A DNA stretch of 62,914 nt from positions 1 to 62,914 of the forward strand of contig CAZODA010000016.1 of assembly GCA_964578485.1 (NCBI GenBank), read 5' to 3'. Under the pieces are notes generated by a model. That model did not search any database. It had not been told where the DNA came from and saw only the letters and a program-made list of their open reading frames with translations. Source of the DNA: CAZODA01 sp964578485. GTDB lineage: Bacteria; Bacteroidota; Bacteroidia; Bacteroidales; Marinilabiliaceae. Both the position numbers and the translations under genes were made by a program. Each line of letters opens with the position of its first letter. Positions within the stretch are counted from its first letter, which is position 1. Shown one piece after another: positions 8,178 to 17,813 of the stretch.

Positions 8178-9377
8178 TTATTTTAATAATGCCGCTGCAC
8201 ACCATAGAACCGGAGCTTGTCCATGAAGATCTCCTATCATACGATCTCGGTCGAGGTAGTATTGATAATCATTTTTCTTATTTGTACCTATGCAAATATC
8301 AGTTACATCGCCTTCAGGATTAATATATGAACATAGTGCAATCCAAGCTTTACGTGCTGCTGGTGCATATATTGATTTGTCTAACCATCCGTTTTTAACT
8401 CCAGTAATGAAAGCAAATGTGAACATACCGGATCCGGATGTTTCGGTCCAAGCATGCGGATCATTTACGATTTGATTCCAGAGTCCTTTTTCATTTTGAT
8501 GTACTAATAAAGTTGACATCATTTTTTGGAATCTTTTTTGAATAAATGGATAATATTCATTGTCTTCTGGAAGATGACAAAGTAGTTCAGCCATACCTGC
8601 AGCTACCCAGCCGTTCCCTCGTCCCCAAAAGATTGGTACATTATCTGCATGATAAAATAATCCATTTTCTTTTTGTAGCTCTTTTAAATAAACTGTCATT
8701 TCATTAGCGGCTCGGTTAATGTATTTTTTGTCTCTGGTTATTTTGAATGCTTGGGCTTGTAAAATTGTGATCATATACATGTCGTCAATCCACATTCGAG
8801 TATTCCAACTTAGTCCCATATCATACCATTTTTGTTCATTAGAGCTTAGCTTGTTGTATTCTTCTGGAGAGAGCTCTCGAAATTGCTCATCAGCCATAAA
8901 AAGCCCTAAGTTTAGAAATCGCTTATCTTTATTTGTGGGATAAATCTTTAGAGGAATGATACCAAAAATATTGTTGTCTACATGGTTGGGTTTCGGTATA
9001 AGATTTTGTTCATCACCATAGACAACTTTAGCTGTTCTAGAAGTTAAACGTTCAAATAATTTTTTGTTTTGAGCTAATTTAGCATAACCCAATGCACCAT
9101 ACCAAGCACAAACATCTGGATAAACAACATATCCTACAGGATGATTGAAGATATCTGGAATTCGTTTTTGTTCTTCGGTGTACCATGAACCGGTGTTTGA
9201 ATGGGGGCGTGAAAGAAACCGTTCTGATAGTTTTTCGCCAATTATGATAGGATCAGCCGAGGTAGGGAAATTTTGAAATTCCGTAATTTGTTCTTTCAGA
9301 TTTGTCTTACATGAGAGTATCAGTAACAAAGCTGACAAATTGGTATATAAGAAAAAGGTTTTTATTTTTTTTTTCAT
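8178..9377 (-). CDS. Unsaturated uronyl hydrolase, GH105/GH88 type
   Basis: A 399-residue lipoprotein (lipobox ILSC, cysteine 23). The family removes the 4,5-unsaturated uronic acid left on oligosaccharides by polysaccharide lyases, by hydrating the double bond. Diagnostic motifs are MWIDDMYM (195-202), containing the expected catalytic aspartate, and FWGRGNGW (250-257). An alpha/alpha six-hairpin repeat pattern runs through to the end, and the length is normal. It lies 9 bases from GH78 and 9 from the lyase-like gene, so all are co-transcribed. Its presence argues that a lyase acts upstream and that the substrate carries uronic acid, as in rhamnogalacturonan or ulvan. Confidence 0.88.
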   Translation of the reverse strand: MKKKIKTFFLYTNLSALLLILSCKTNLKEQITEFQNFPTSADPIIIGEKLSERFLSRPHSNTGSWYTEEQKRIPDIFNHPVGYVVYPDVCAWYGALGYAKLAQNKKLFERLTSRTAKVVYGDEQNLIPKPNHVDNNIFGIIPLKIYPTNKDKRFLNLGLFMADEQFRELSPEEYNKLSSNEQKWYDMGLSWNTRMWIDDMYMITILQAQAFKITRDKKYINRAANEMTVYLKELQKENGLFYHADNVPIFWGRGNGWVAAGMAELLCHLPEDNEYYPFIQKRFQKMMSTLLVHQNEKGLWNQIVNDPHAWTETSGSGMFTFAFITGVKNGWLDKSIYAPAARKAWIALCSYINPEGDVTDICIGTNKKNDYQYYLDRDRMIGDLHGQAPVLWCAAALLK

Positions 9378-9386
9378 TGTTTTAAT

Positions 9387-12086
9387 TTATTTGTTTATTA
9401 AAGAGGAAAAAATATATTTACCTGATCCAACTTCCAATTCGGCATATCCATTGGAAAAGATATTAATTGTTAAGGGTTCTCCATTTTTCTTCACTTTTTC
9501 AGGATCGGAACATGGAATTAGAATTCGTGCTGTGGTGTTGGCCGGGATTTCTACTGTCAGCTCAAAAGTGGAATTTGAAAGAGTCCATGAAGAAGCAACC
9601 TGACCGTAAGGGGTCATTTTACGTGCGGAAACCCATTCGAATTCTCCTCCAGGATGGGGCTTAATAGTTATCTTGCGATATCCTGGTGCACTTTCAGTAA
9701 TACCTGCAGAAATACGGTATATCCAATCACCTATCGCTCCATAGGCATAATGATTGAATGAATTCATATTATCCGTTTGAAAAGTCCCATCAGGTTTGCG
9801 AGCATCCCATCGTTCCCAAATTGTTGTGGCTCCGGCGGTTACCGGATAAATCCAGGATGGGTATGTGCGTTGAAATAATAAGCGATAAGCTACATCGGTA
9901 CGTCCAAAACGAGAGAGGACATGACAAATAAAGGGTGTTCCCAGAAACCCAGTAGTGATGTGGTTATTATAACGTTCTATATTTTCTACTAGACGTTCAA
10001 CTGCCTGGGGACGAAGTCTTTCTGGAAGCATGTCAAAATTTAATGCTAATACATAAGCGGTTTGAGTGTCAGAAATCAGTCGCCCGCTTGGCGTCATATA
10101 TTCTTTGTGGAAAGCTTCTTTAACATTCTTTTGAACCTCGGAATACTTAACTACATCTTGGGTATATCCTAAGACTTCTGCCGTATTTATAAGCATTTGA
10201 AGAGAGTGTGAGAAAAAACATTGTGCGATCATATATTTATCTGTAATGGCAGCCATTCCATCACGATCGTCGTCTGGGCTGTAAAAAAGCCAGTCTCCGT
10301 AATGGAATTTTTCTGTATTCCAAAGGTAGTCCACACTATTTCGTATCATATATTCTACCCACGCACGCATACTGGGATATTGGTCTATTAAAATTTCATC
10401 CTCGCCGTAAGCCATATAATGTTGCCATGGAATTATTGTGGAAGCATCGCTCCATCCTGTTGAGGCAGCATGGTCTTCTGGCAATGTGTGTGGTATCACA
10501 TACGGTACGCGACCGTCACTATATTGGTCTGTAGAAAGATCTTTCATCCATTTTTTAAAAAAGTTTCGGACGTCTCTGTTAAATGCCGCAGTTCGGAAAA
10601 ACATATGTGCATCACCTGTCCATCCCAGGCGTTCATCCCGTTGGGGGCAGTCGGTAGGTATATCGAGAAAATTCCCTTTTTGGCTCCATACGATATTACT
10701 TTGAAGTTGGTTGATTAATGGATGTGAGGTTTCGAGACTCCCATGTAAAGGCATATCAGAATATAAGGCTATAGCAGTAAAATTAGCTGGATCAATTTCT
10801 TTCTGTAATCCTTCAATTTTGATATAACGGAATCCATAAAATGTGAAATGGGGTTCGAAAAAATCATCTTCACCAGATAAAATATAAGTGCTTAGACATT
10901 TTGCCGAACGTAGGTTGTCAGTGTAAAAATTACCATCACTGTCAAGTTCTTCGGCATGCCAAATTCGTATAGTATCTCCCTTTTGCCCTTTGATCCGAAA
11001 GGTTTCCCAGCCTACCATATTTTGTCCGAAATCAATTACTTTTTCTCCTTTAGGAGTAGTTAAGATCTGATTGGCTTTAAATGTTTCTTGCTTGCGAATT
11101 GGTTGATTATAGGTGGCGATTAAATTAGCATAACCATAATTTACCACTTTTACAGGTTTCCAGAGAGCATCATTGAATCCAGGTTTATTCCAGCCTTTTT
11201 GCTTAAAATTTGCATCAATGGTTTCCCCATCATAAATTTCTGAAAATAAGATTTCTGCGGTAGAACTTTTCCAACTGTTATCTGAAATGATGGTTTGATT
11301 ACTTCCATCGCTATACTTAATTTCTAATTGAAAGAGGAATCCTAGTTTGTTACCGTAGATGTTTTTTCTGGGAATCCAATTTAGTACACCTCTATACCAT
11401 CCATTACCAAGAATCGCTCCAATTACATTTTCTCCTTTGTTCATCATAGAAGTGACATCATAAGTCTGGTATTGCAATCGATCTTTGTAACTGGTCCATC
11501 CGGGAGTCAAATAATCTTCTCCAATTCTATGTCCATTGATGTAGGCCTCGTACATTCCGTGAGAAGTTATATGTGCAATCGCTGAAACTACATGTTTGGT
11601 AGAATTGAATAGGACACGTAGATAAGGAGATCTTGTATCGTCGGAATCTTGTTCAGGTTCTATCCATTTAGCATGCCATTCGGTATTATTTAGTATAGCA
11701 GTTTGCCACATTGAAATAGGACTCCAGTCAGACATCCGACCTTTATTATCCCAGATTCTAACTTGCCAAAAATATGCGGTTGAAGATTTTAGAGCTTCTC
11801 CAGCGTATGTAATACCTACAGAACGATCTGATAATATTTTTCCACTCTCCCAGCTAATCTTGCCTTTCGGAGAGCCTTCCCATACAATAATTTCATAGGC
11901 TTGTTGAAGTATTTCCCTTTCGTTAGAATGAAGTATCCAACTCAAAACAGGGTTTATATTATCAATTGAAGGATGATTTTCTATTCCTTCCGTTTGTAGG
12001 TGGGAGACGGTTACTTTGGCTAAGACCGAGTGGTTAACTATTATTAATGACAATGCTATTAATCCAAATTTTATTTTGTTTAGCAT
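9387..12086 (-). CDS. Alpha-L-rhamnosidase, GH78
   Basis: An 899-residue exported enzyme (signal peptide to about residue 23) that releases terminal alpha-L-rhamnose. In order: Fn3-like N-terminal domain (about 28-130), beta-sandwich domains with AYINGHRIGEDYLTPGW (181-197), the family block DCPQRDERLGWTGDA (479-493) holding the acidic catalytic residues, the alpha/alpha barrel (about 450-800), and a C-terminal beta domain. Length and order are typical of GH78. It sits 119 bases after susD, beyond a strong hairpin, and 9 bases before GH105. Rhamnose removal together with uronate removal fits an alternating rhamnose-uronate backbone. Confidence 0.92.
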   Translation of the reverse strand: MLNKIKFGLIALSLIIVNHSVLAKVTVSHLQTEGIENHPSIDNINPVLSWILHSNEREILQQAYEIIVWEGSPKGKISWESGKILSDRSVGITYAGEALKSSTAYFWQVRIWDNKGRMSDWSPISMWQTAILNNTEWHAKWIEPEQDSDDTRSPYLRVLFNSTKHVVSAIAHITSHGMYEAYINGHRIGEDYLTPGWTSYKDRLQYQTYDVTSMMNKGENVIGAILGNGWYRGVLNWIPRKNIYGNKLGFLFQLEIKYSDGSNQTIISDNSWKSSTAEILFSEIYDGETIDANFKQKGWNKPGFNDALWKPVKVVNYGYANLIATYNQPIRKQETFKANQILTTPKGEKVIDFGQNMVGWETFRIKGQKGDTIRIWHAEELDSDGNFYTDNLRSAKCLSTYILSGEDDFFEPHFTFYGFRYIKIEGLQKEIDPANFTAIALYSDMPLHGSLETSHPLINQLQSNIVWSQKGNFLDIPTDCPQRDERLGWTGDAHMFFRTAAFNRDVRNFFKKWMKDLSTDQYSDGRVPYVIPHTLPEDHAASTGWSDASTIIPWQHYMAYGEDEILIDQYPSMRAWVEYMIRNSVDYLWNTEKFHYGDWLFYSPDDDRDGMAAITDKYMIAQCFFSHSLQMLINTAEVLGYTQDVVKYSEVQKNVKEAFHKEYMTPSGRLISDTQTAYVLALNFDMLPERLRPQAVERLVENIERYNNHITTGFLGTPFICHVLSRFGRTDVAYRLLFQRTYPSWIYPVTAGATTIWERWDARKPDGTFQTDNMNSFNHYAYGAIGDWIYRISAGITESAPGYRKITIKPHPGGEFEWVSARKMTPYGQVASSWTLSNSTFELTVEIPANTTARILIPCSDPEKVKKNGEPLTINIFSNGYAELEVGSGKYIFSSLINK

Positions 12087-12141
12087 GATTATTTTAATTT
12101 ATTAATGTTGAAAAAAATGTAATGCCCTTTTATGATTTTAG

Positions 12142-12179
12142 GAATCCCGGTATGTATGAATTATGCATCACCGGGATTC
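12142..12179 (-). promoter_or_regulatory. Post-susD intercistronic hairpin
   Basis: A perfect 10-bp inverted repeat, GAATCCCGGT (12142-12151) and ACCGGGATTC (12170-12179), lies between susD and the enzyme genes. No T-tract follows on the minus strand, so it is unlikely to be a full terminator. A hairpin here could protect susCD mRNA or reduce expression of the enzymes relative to the transport pair. Confidence 0.65.
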
Positions 12180-12205
12180 AACTAAAATTACATGATTATA
12201 TTAAT

Positions 12206-13987
12206 CTAACTTCCATAGCGTGAATCGTTAGGAAAATCTTCAGGATTATCGATGCTTAATAAAAAATCTCTTGGATAAGGACGTTTTTCAAAATGCTCCT
12301 CGAATTCATATGCAGGAGTAAAATACCATATTTTATCCTTGTTCTTAAGCATTCGTTCTTGAAGTTTGCCGAAGCGCAACAAGTCATATCGATAATGCAT
12401 TTCACCGATTAATTCACGACCTCGTTCGTCAAGTATAAAGTCTTCGGTAACTTGGTCAGCAGAAATCATTAATTTATCGACAAATTCTGGTTCTGTTCTT
12501 TCTGCTCGTTTACGAACTACATTGATATGATCAGCTGCCACTTTTTTGTCTCCTAATAGGAAAGCTGCTTCTGCAGCTAGCAGATATGTTTCAGCAAGGC
12601 GATAAACAAACACGTCGCGATGTCCAGGTTGATAGTTAGGATTTGAACGGGTTGGATCGAGATGCTTTCGTAAATAGGTAAACATTAAAACCTTACTAAT
12701 TGCTGTATTGGATGGCCATATTCCACTCGGATTTGATTCGGATTGAATCCCTCCTTGAGCTTTTATGGTAGCTTCCATATGATCTGGAATCCATACCCAC
12801 ACAGGCCACATCTTTTTGATGAAATCGATTGACTCTTCACTGTTGAACCAAGGGCAAGCAATCATAGCTAATTCTCCTTGATTAAAGGTTACGGTTTCAT
12901 CTTTTAAAGTATGTGGATTAAAAAGGGTTTCAGTATATGATTTACCTATATTAATTTTCCATTCGATTTGGAACCAGTCTTTTGCTCGCTTATCAGCAAT
13001 TCTGTTGTTTGACCAAGTGTCAATTCCGGGATTTTGGTATAGTTCGTACCCGTAACGGGTAGTTTTACAACGAATCCATGGCATACCGTAATTTACACTT
13101 CTTGTAAAACCTTTGTGTTGCGTATAGTCTGCTACAAAAAAGGAATGATTCCGGTTTCCGATTCCATTTACTAACGGATCGTCTGCAAAGACCACTGGAA
13201 AAATCACCTCGCTGTTTCGGACATTAGCCATTTCCCATAAACCGTAGGTGCTTGGAAAAAGTGAATAATGACCAGAATTAATAATGTCTTCTGCTAATTT
13301 TTGTGCACGTTGAAGTGCATTTTTGTCAGATCTATGACTAGTTAGCAGAACTTTTGAAAGCATATGCATGGCCGCATATGAAGTAATCCTTCCATAATCA
13401 CTTGATGCAGTGTAAGTTTCAGGAAGATTTTCTACAGCAAATTCAAGGTCAGCTATAATTTGCTCCCAAACTTGTTCTGCCGGGACTCGTTTTGCCGTTG
13501 TAACTATACCTGATGTGGGAGTTAATTCCATATGGATATCACCCCATTGTTTTACCAAATGGTCTAGGGTATGAGCTCGTAAGAAACGAGATTCGCCAAG
13601 ATAACGTGACCGTAATGATTCACTTAATCCTGGAATATCGAAATTTTCTAAAGAATAGATTACCTCGTTACATTGGTTTAGATTAATATATAGAATGTTC
13701 CATAAGCTAGAAACATATCCGGTGGAGGCCATTACGGGAGGCCGCCCCGGTGTTTGAGGCCAAATAGTTATGTCAGTTTCTGCTTCGCAGACATTCATAA
13801 AGAATTCCTGACCATAATATTCTTTTAGACGCGCATAAAGTCCATTAATACCACCAGTAATGCCTTCATAAGAGGTGTAATAATTCCCTTGGGTTACTTT
13901 ATTGTAAGGAGTTTCTTCGAGGAAACCTTCACAAGATATAAAACAGGAACCCAGTACAAATAAGCTAATAATATATATTTTTTTCAT
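12206..13987 (-). CDS. susD: SusD/RagB-family surface glycan-binding lipoprotein
   Basis: A 593-residue SusD homologue with a lipoprotein signal (cysteine 19 in FISCEGFLEE). SusD proteins sit on the outer membrane as a lid over SusC and bind the incoming oligosaccharide. Typical features are the N-terminal TPYNKVTQGNYYTSYEG segment, the tetratricopeptide-like helices, the late YRLAETYLLAAEAAFLLGDK stretch, and a C-terminal DERGRELIGEMHYRYDLLRF block. Length is normal. The start lies 16 bases after susC, the standard tight pairing. The glycan bound cannot be read from the sequence; the neighbouring enzymes suggest rhamnose and uronic acid. Confidence 0.93.
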   Translation of the reverse strand: MKKIYIISLFVLGSCFISCEGFLEETPYNKVTQGNYYTSYEGITGGINGLYARLKEYYGQEFFMNVCEAETDITIWPQTPGRPPVMASTGYVSSLWNILYINLNQCNEVIYSLENFDIPGLSESLRSRYLGESRFLRAHTLDHLVKQWGDIHMELTPTSGIVTTAKRVPAEQVWEQIIADLEFAVENLPETYTASSDYGRITSYAAMHMLSKVLLTSHRSDKNALQRAQKLAEDIINSGHYSLFPSTYGLWEMANVRNSEVIFPVVFADDPLVNGIGNRNHSFFVADYTQHKGFTRSVNYGMPWIRCKTTRYGYELYQNPGIDTWSNNRIADKRAKDWFQIEWKINIGKSYTETLFNPHTLKDETVTFNQGELAMIACPWFNSEESIDFIKKMWPVWVWIPDHMEATIKAQGGIQSESNPSGIWPSNTAISKVLMFTYLRKHLDPTRSNPNYQPGHRDVFVYRLAETYLLAAEAAFLLGDKKVAADHINVVRKRAERTEPEFVDKLMISADQVTEDFILDERGRELIGEMHYRYDLLRFGKLQERMLKNKDKIWYFTPAYEFEEHFEKRPYPRDFLLSIDNPEDFPNDSRYGS

Positions 13988-14003
13988 ATGTCAGATTAAT
14001 TGA

Positions 14004-17000
14004 TTAAAATTTCATATTGAGACCAATTAAATAGGTAGTTAGTGGTCGGGCATCCGCTTCGCTGTTAGAGTTTTCCGGATCTAAGCCTACGTATGAGCTG
14101 TTAGTGAAAAGAAATGGATTGTCTATTGCCAGATAGAAACGAATTTGTTGTGATCGAATTTTCCGAGATGCTGATTCAGGAAGAGTATAACCAAGGTTAA
14201 TGTTTTTTACCCGGACGAAAGAGTAGTCGTTCCATACAAAATCACTGGCCGACAGCTCACCCATACGAACCATTTCCGGTCGAGGAAAGTCATTGGTTGG
14301 ATTATCTTTAGTCCAAAAGTTCTGAGTGATCTGATTGAAACGGGTCGATCCTAATTCATAAGTATAGACCCCAGGTGTCCCACCATAGTCGAAGCGACCA
14401 TAAGAATAGACACTAAAATCAAACTGTTTCCAGTTAGCTGAAATTGTTAGCCCCGCTAGATATTTAGGAATTCGATTATAGATGAAAAGGTCTTCAGTAG
14501 TTAGGCTTTTGCTTTCATCTACATCTTCAAAACGGGGCTTCCCGGGTATAGTTTTGAACTCTGCTGCTAAATCAGATTCGCTTTCCTGCCATACTCCGAT
14601 ATATTTATATAAACGTTGTACACTGACTGGTTCCCCAATGAACCAGTTGTTAGCAGGACTGTCTTCTTTGCCGTTAAAAAGTTCTACGATTTCATTTTTA
14701 TTATAGCTGAAATTACCGCTAATTGCTAAGGTAAAATCTTTTCTAGATACAGGAACTGCATGAAAGGAAAATTCGATGCCAGTGTTTCTAATTTGTCCCA
14801 CGTTATCCCAAACACTAGTGTAGCCACTTGTAGAAGGGAGGTTCCGTTCCATTAGTAAATCTCGAGTATCTCGGCGATAGAGATCTAAATTCCCGCTCAG
14901 ACGATTGTTAAAGAAACCGAAATCTAGTCCTAAATTCCATTCCGATGTTTTCTCCCAACCTAATTGAGGATTGGAAATAATACTTGGAACATACCCCCAG
15001 GCAGGTACTTCACTTGTACCGAATGCATACGGAAATCGTCCATATTGACCTTGCGTAGCATATGTATCAACCGCTGTATTACCTGATATCCCATAACTAA
15101 TTCTTAATTTCAAATTAGAGATAGCATCAGCATTTTTCATAAAATCTTCTTCAATAATTCTCCAAGCAAAAGCTCCGGAGGGGAAAAAGTCCCATTTGTT
15201 TCCTTTGGCCAAACGGGAAGATCCGTCATAGCGCCCCGTTAAAGTTAATAAATAACGCTCCTTGAAAGTATAATTTAGACGTCCCATAAAAGATAGAAGC
15301 GACCATTCGGTTAATCCTGAAACATAGGAGAGATTTTGCTGTGCTTCATTTACATTATACCATTTGCCGTAATAGGGCATATCATATCCCTGGAGGCGTA
15401 ACAAGGGGGATTCGTATTTTTGCATGTCATGTACTAAAGAAGCATTAAATTTGTGACTTTCTTTCAATTGTTTATTGAAAGTTAAGATATTGGAAAAAGA
15501 AACTTGTTGTTCTTTTGTTTTTACAAATACAGCGTGGTCCCTGACATTATTTCCAATGGTGCTTTTTTTGGCATAGTAACGTCCATCGTCGGAGTTGGTA
15601 AAATTGTAAGTGAACGTGGTTTTATAGGTTAAACCATTTATTATAGTCCAATTGGCATATAAGTTTCCTGCTATATTGTTGCGTATCACACGTACATCTA
15701 CATCGTTTGCATTTATACCGTATAATGGATTGGGTAAGGAATTATCAGACATCCATTTGTTGGTGAAAAAATTTAATTCCCCAGTATTTGGGTCGTAAAC
15801 TTCTGATACAGGATCCATTCGGGTTCCTAAACGCCAGACATTGGGATCACCAACGTCCCAATTTGAATGGGCGATAGCTACAGAATAACCAAAAGTGAAT
15901 TTTTTGTGTAGTTCCATATCTCCGGTAAACCTTCCGGTAAAACGTTGATAGCCCATGTTATCTAGTATCCCTTTATCCTCGTTGTAGCCTAAAACAACCA
16001 TATTACGATTAAGCCCTGAAGAGTTGTTTATGGTAATATTATGGTTGGTTTTTATTGCCCAATCATTGAATAAAAGACGTTGCCAGTTCACAAAATTTCC
16101 ATTTTCGATTACTCGGTTTTGGATGTTATCGAATGGATCTGTAATTCCGTTATTTAAATATGCTTCCTTACGATAAGCTGCAAAAGTTGGACCATCCATA
16201 ACGTCAAAGTCTTTGTAGTTTTTGCCAATTCCAAAAAAACCATCATATTCGAAAGAAACACGATCTTCACTTCCTCGTTTAGTTGTAATAATTATTACTC
16301 CATTTGCACCTCGGGCTCCGTATATTGCTGTAGATGAGGCGTCTCGAAGTATGTCGATTTTTTCAATTTCAGCCGGATTGATGTCATTTAATCGTCCAAG
16401 AAAGGGCGCATCATCTAGAATGATTAAAGGCGCATCACCTCCACTACGCATCAAGGTATTGTAACCTCTAATGATAATCGATGAAGAGGAGCCAGGTGCA
16501 TTTCCACTAATAATATCTGCCCCAGCTATTTGACCTTGTAGGGCTTGTATTGGATCGTTTGTCTTTCCTAAATTCATGATTTTTTCTGAACTAACATTGG
16601 TAACGGCCCCTGTAAGATCGCTTTTCTTGATACTTCCGTACCCTATAGCTATTACTTCTTCTATCATAAGCGAATCCTCTTCTAAAATAATTGCAGTTGA
16701 TCCTGCTTGCTGGACAGTAACATTTTGTGATTTATAGCCTAACATAGAGAAAAGTAAGATATCATTATCTTCAACAGTAATGGTAAAACGACCTTCTGAA
16801 TCTGTAACTGTTCCTATTTGTCGCCCTTGAATAGATATTGAAACTCCTGGAATTGGTAAGCCTGTTTTATCGCGTACTATCCCCTTAATTTGATTGTTTG
16901 ATTCAGAATTCATTTTACGGTTAAGAACAATCTGATTTTGATCAAGAATATAAGATATGTTGGTGTTGGTGAACAATAATTTACATACCTCGTTGATTGA

Positions 17001-17276
17001 AGCGTTTTTTACCGAAAGTGATACCCGTTGACTAACATCAACAATGTCTTTATTATATAGAAAATGGTAATCGCTTTTTTCTTCAATTTGATTAATTGCT
17101 TGTTCCACAGTAACGTTTGAGAGTTCCAAAGTTATATTCTTACTCGCGTTTTGTGCCATTAAATATTCTGTGGAAAAAATGGTAGTAATCAGCAGAATCA
17201 AAAAATATTTTAATGATTGTTTAAATCTGCTCGGAATCGAACTTTCGTTCGGAGTTCTTTTAAAGAATATTTCCAT
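14004..17276 (-). CDS. susC: SusC/RagA TonB-dependent glycan importer with STN domain
   Basis: A 1090-residue outer-membrane TonB-dependent transporter that takes oligosaccharides into the periplasm. In order: signal peptide (ends near MAQNAS, about 42), an STN signalling domain (about 45-120, NITLELSNVTVEQAINQIEE), a carboxypeptidase-regulatory-like domain (about 128-210), the plug (GYGSIKKSDLTGAV onwards), and the 22-strand barrel ending in aromatic GLNMKF. The STN domain is found in transporters that signal to a FecR anti-sigma factor, and FecR and an ECF sigma factor are encoded just upstream. The operon is therefore most likely switched on by its own substrate through trans-envelope signalling. 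Confidence 0.95.
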   Translation of the reverse strand: MEIFFKRTPNESSIPSRFKQSLKYFLILLITTIFSTEYLMAQNASKNITLELSNVTVEQAINQIEEKSDYHFLYNKDIVDVSQRVSLSVKNASINEVCKLLFTNTNISYILDQNQIVLNRKMNSESNNQIKGIVRDKTGLPIPGVSISIQGRQIGTVTDSEGRFTITVEDNDILLFSMLGYKSQNVTVQQAGSTAIILEEDSLMIEEVIAIGYGSIKKSDLTGAVTNVSSEKIMNLGKTNDPIQALQGQIAGADIISGNAPGSSSSIIIRGYNTLMRSGGDAPLIILDDAPFLGRLNDINPAEIEKIDILRDASSTAIYGARGANGVIIITTKRGSEDRVSFEYDGFFGIGKNYKDFDVMDGPTFAAYRKEAYLNNGITDPFDNIQNRVIENGNFVNWQRLLFNDWAIKTNHNITINNSSGLNRNMVVLGYNEDKGILDNMGYQRFTGRFTGDMELHKKFTFGYSVAIAHSNWDVGDPNVWRLGTRMDPVSEVYDPNTGELNFFTNKWMSDNSLPNPLYGINANDVDVRVIRNNIAGNLYANWTIINGLTYKTTFTYNFTNSDDGRYYAKKSTIGNNVRDHAVFVKTKEQQVSFSNILTFNKQLKESHKFNASLVHDMQKYESPLLRLQGYDMPYYGKWYNVNEAQQNLSYVSGLTEWSLLSFMGRLNYTFKERYLLTLTGRYDGSSRLAKGNKWDFFPSGAFAWRIIEEDFMKNADAISNLKLRISYGISGNTAVDTYATQGQYGRFPYAFGTSEVPAWGYVPSIISNPQLGWEKTSEWNLGLDFGFFNNRLSGNLDLYRRDTRDLLMERNLPSTSGYTSVWDNVGQIRNTGIEFSFHAVPVSRKDFTLAISGNFSYNKNEIVELFNGKEDSPANNWFIGEPVSVQRLYKYIGVWQESESDLAAEFKTIPGKPRFEDVDESKSLTTEDLFIYNRIPKYLAGLTISANWKQFDFSVYSYGRFDYGGTPGVYTYELGSTRFNQITQNFWTKDNPTNDFPRPEMVRMGELSASDFVWNDYSFVRVKNINLGYTLPESASRKIRSQQIRFYLAIDNPFLFTNSSYVGLDPENSNSEADARPLTTYLIGLNMKF

Positions 17277-17813
17277 AGTTTAGAATGTTTAGGATAATTA
17301 TTAAAAATTTAATTTTTTAAGGATCTTTGCCTTTGTAATGGGACTCGAGTTAAGTTTTGATTCATACTATGATTTGTGAATCAATAAGCCGGCCTCATGT
17401 TTATAACATAGTTTCAAGTAATAGACGTAGCAGGAAAAAAAAACCACATTATAAGATAAATTGTTTGAAGACTTTTTCGTAAATACCCCTTGTTTCTTTG
17501 ATTATAAGACTAAAAATAAATTTTGTGAATTGTGTTTAATAAAATTTATAAGGGACACAACTTTTTGATAAAAAAACAATAAGGATGTTTTTTTACTTTT
17601 CGTTTTATTAGCTTGATAATCAAAGCAAAAAACGCTTTTTTAGAATTGTTTGTTCCAGCGCATAAGATTTGAATAAATGTTGTGTTGTTAATTGATTAAC
17701 ATAAGCTAATATTGAAAAATACGGCATCAAATATCAATTGTTTTTGTTAAAAAGAAAGGCTGTTTTTTGGAGTAGCTTTATAAAAACTGTTTGTTTAAAA
17801 TAATTTATTCAGA
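17277..17813 (-). promoter_or_regulatory. fecR-susC intergenic leader with inverted repeat
   Basis: The 537 bases between fecR and susC contain no gene. A perfect 8-bp inverted repeat, TTGATTCA (17357-17364) and TGAATCAA (17377-17384), lies about 80-110 bases before the susC start and could be an mRNA hairpin or a binding site. The sigma-dependent promoter of susC is expected in this stretch. No TAnnTTTG box was found here, which fits control by an alternative sigma factor. The rest is AT-rich and featureless to me. Confidence 0.4.
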
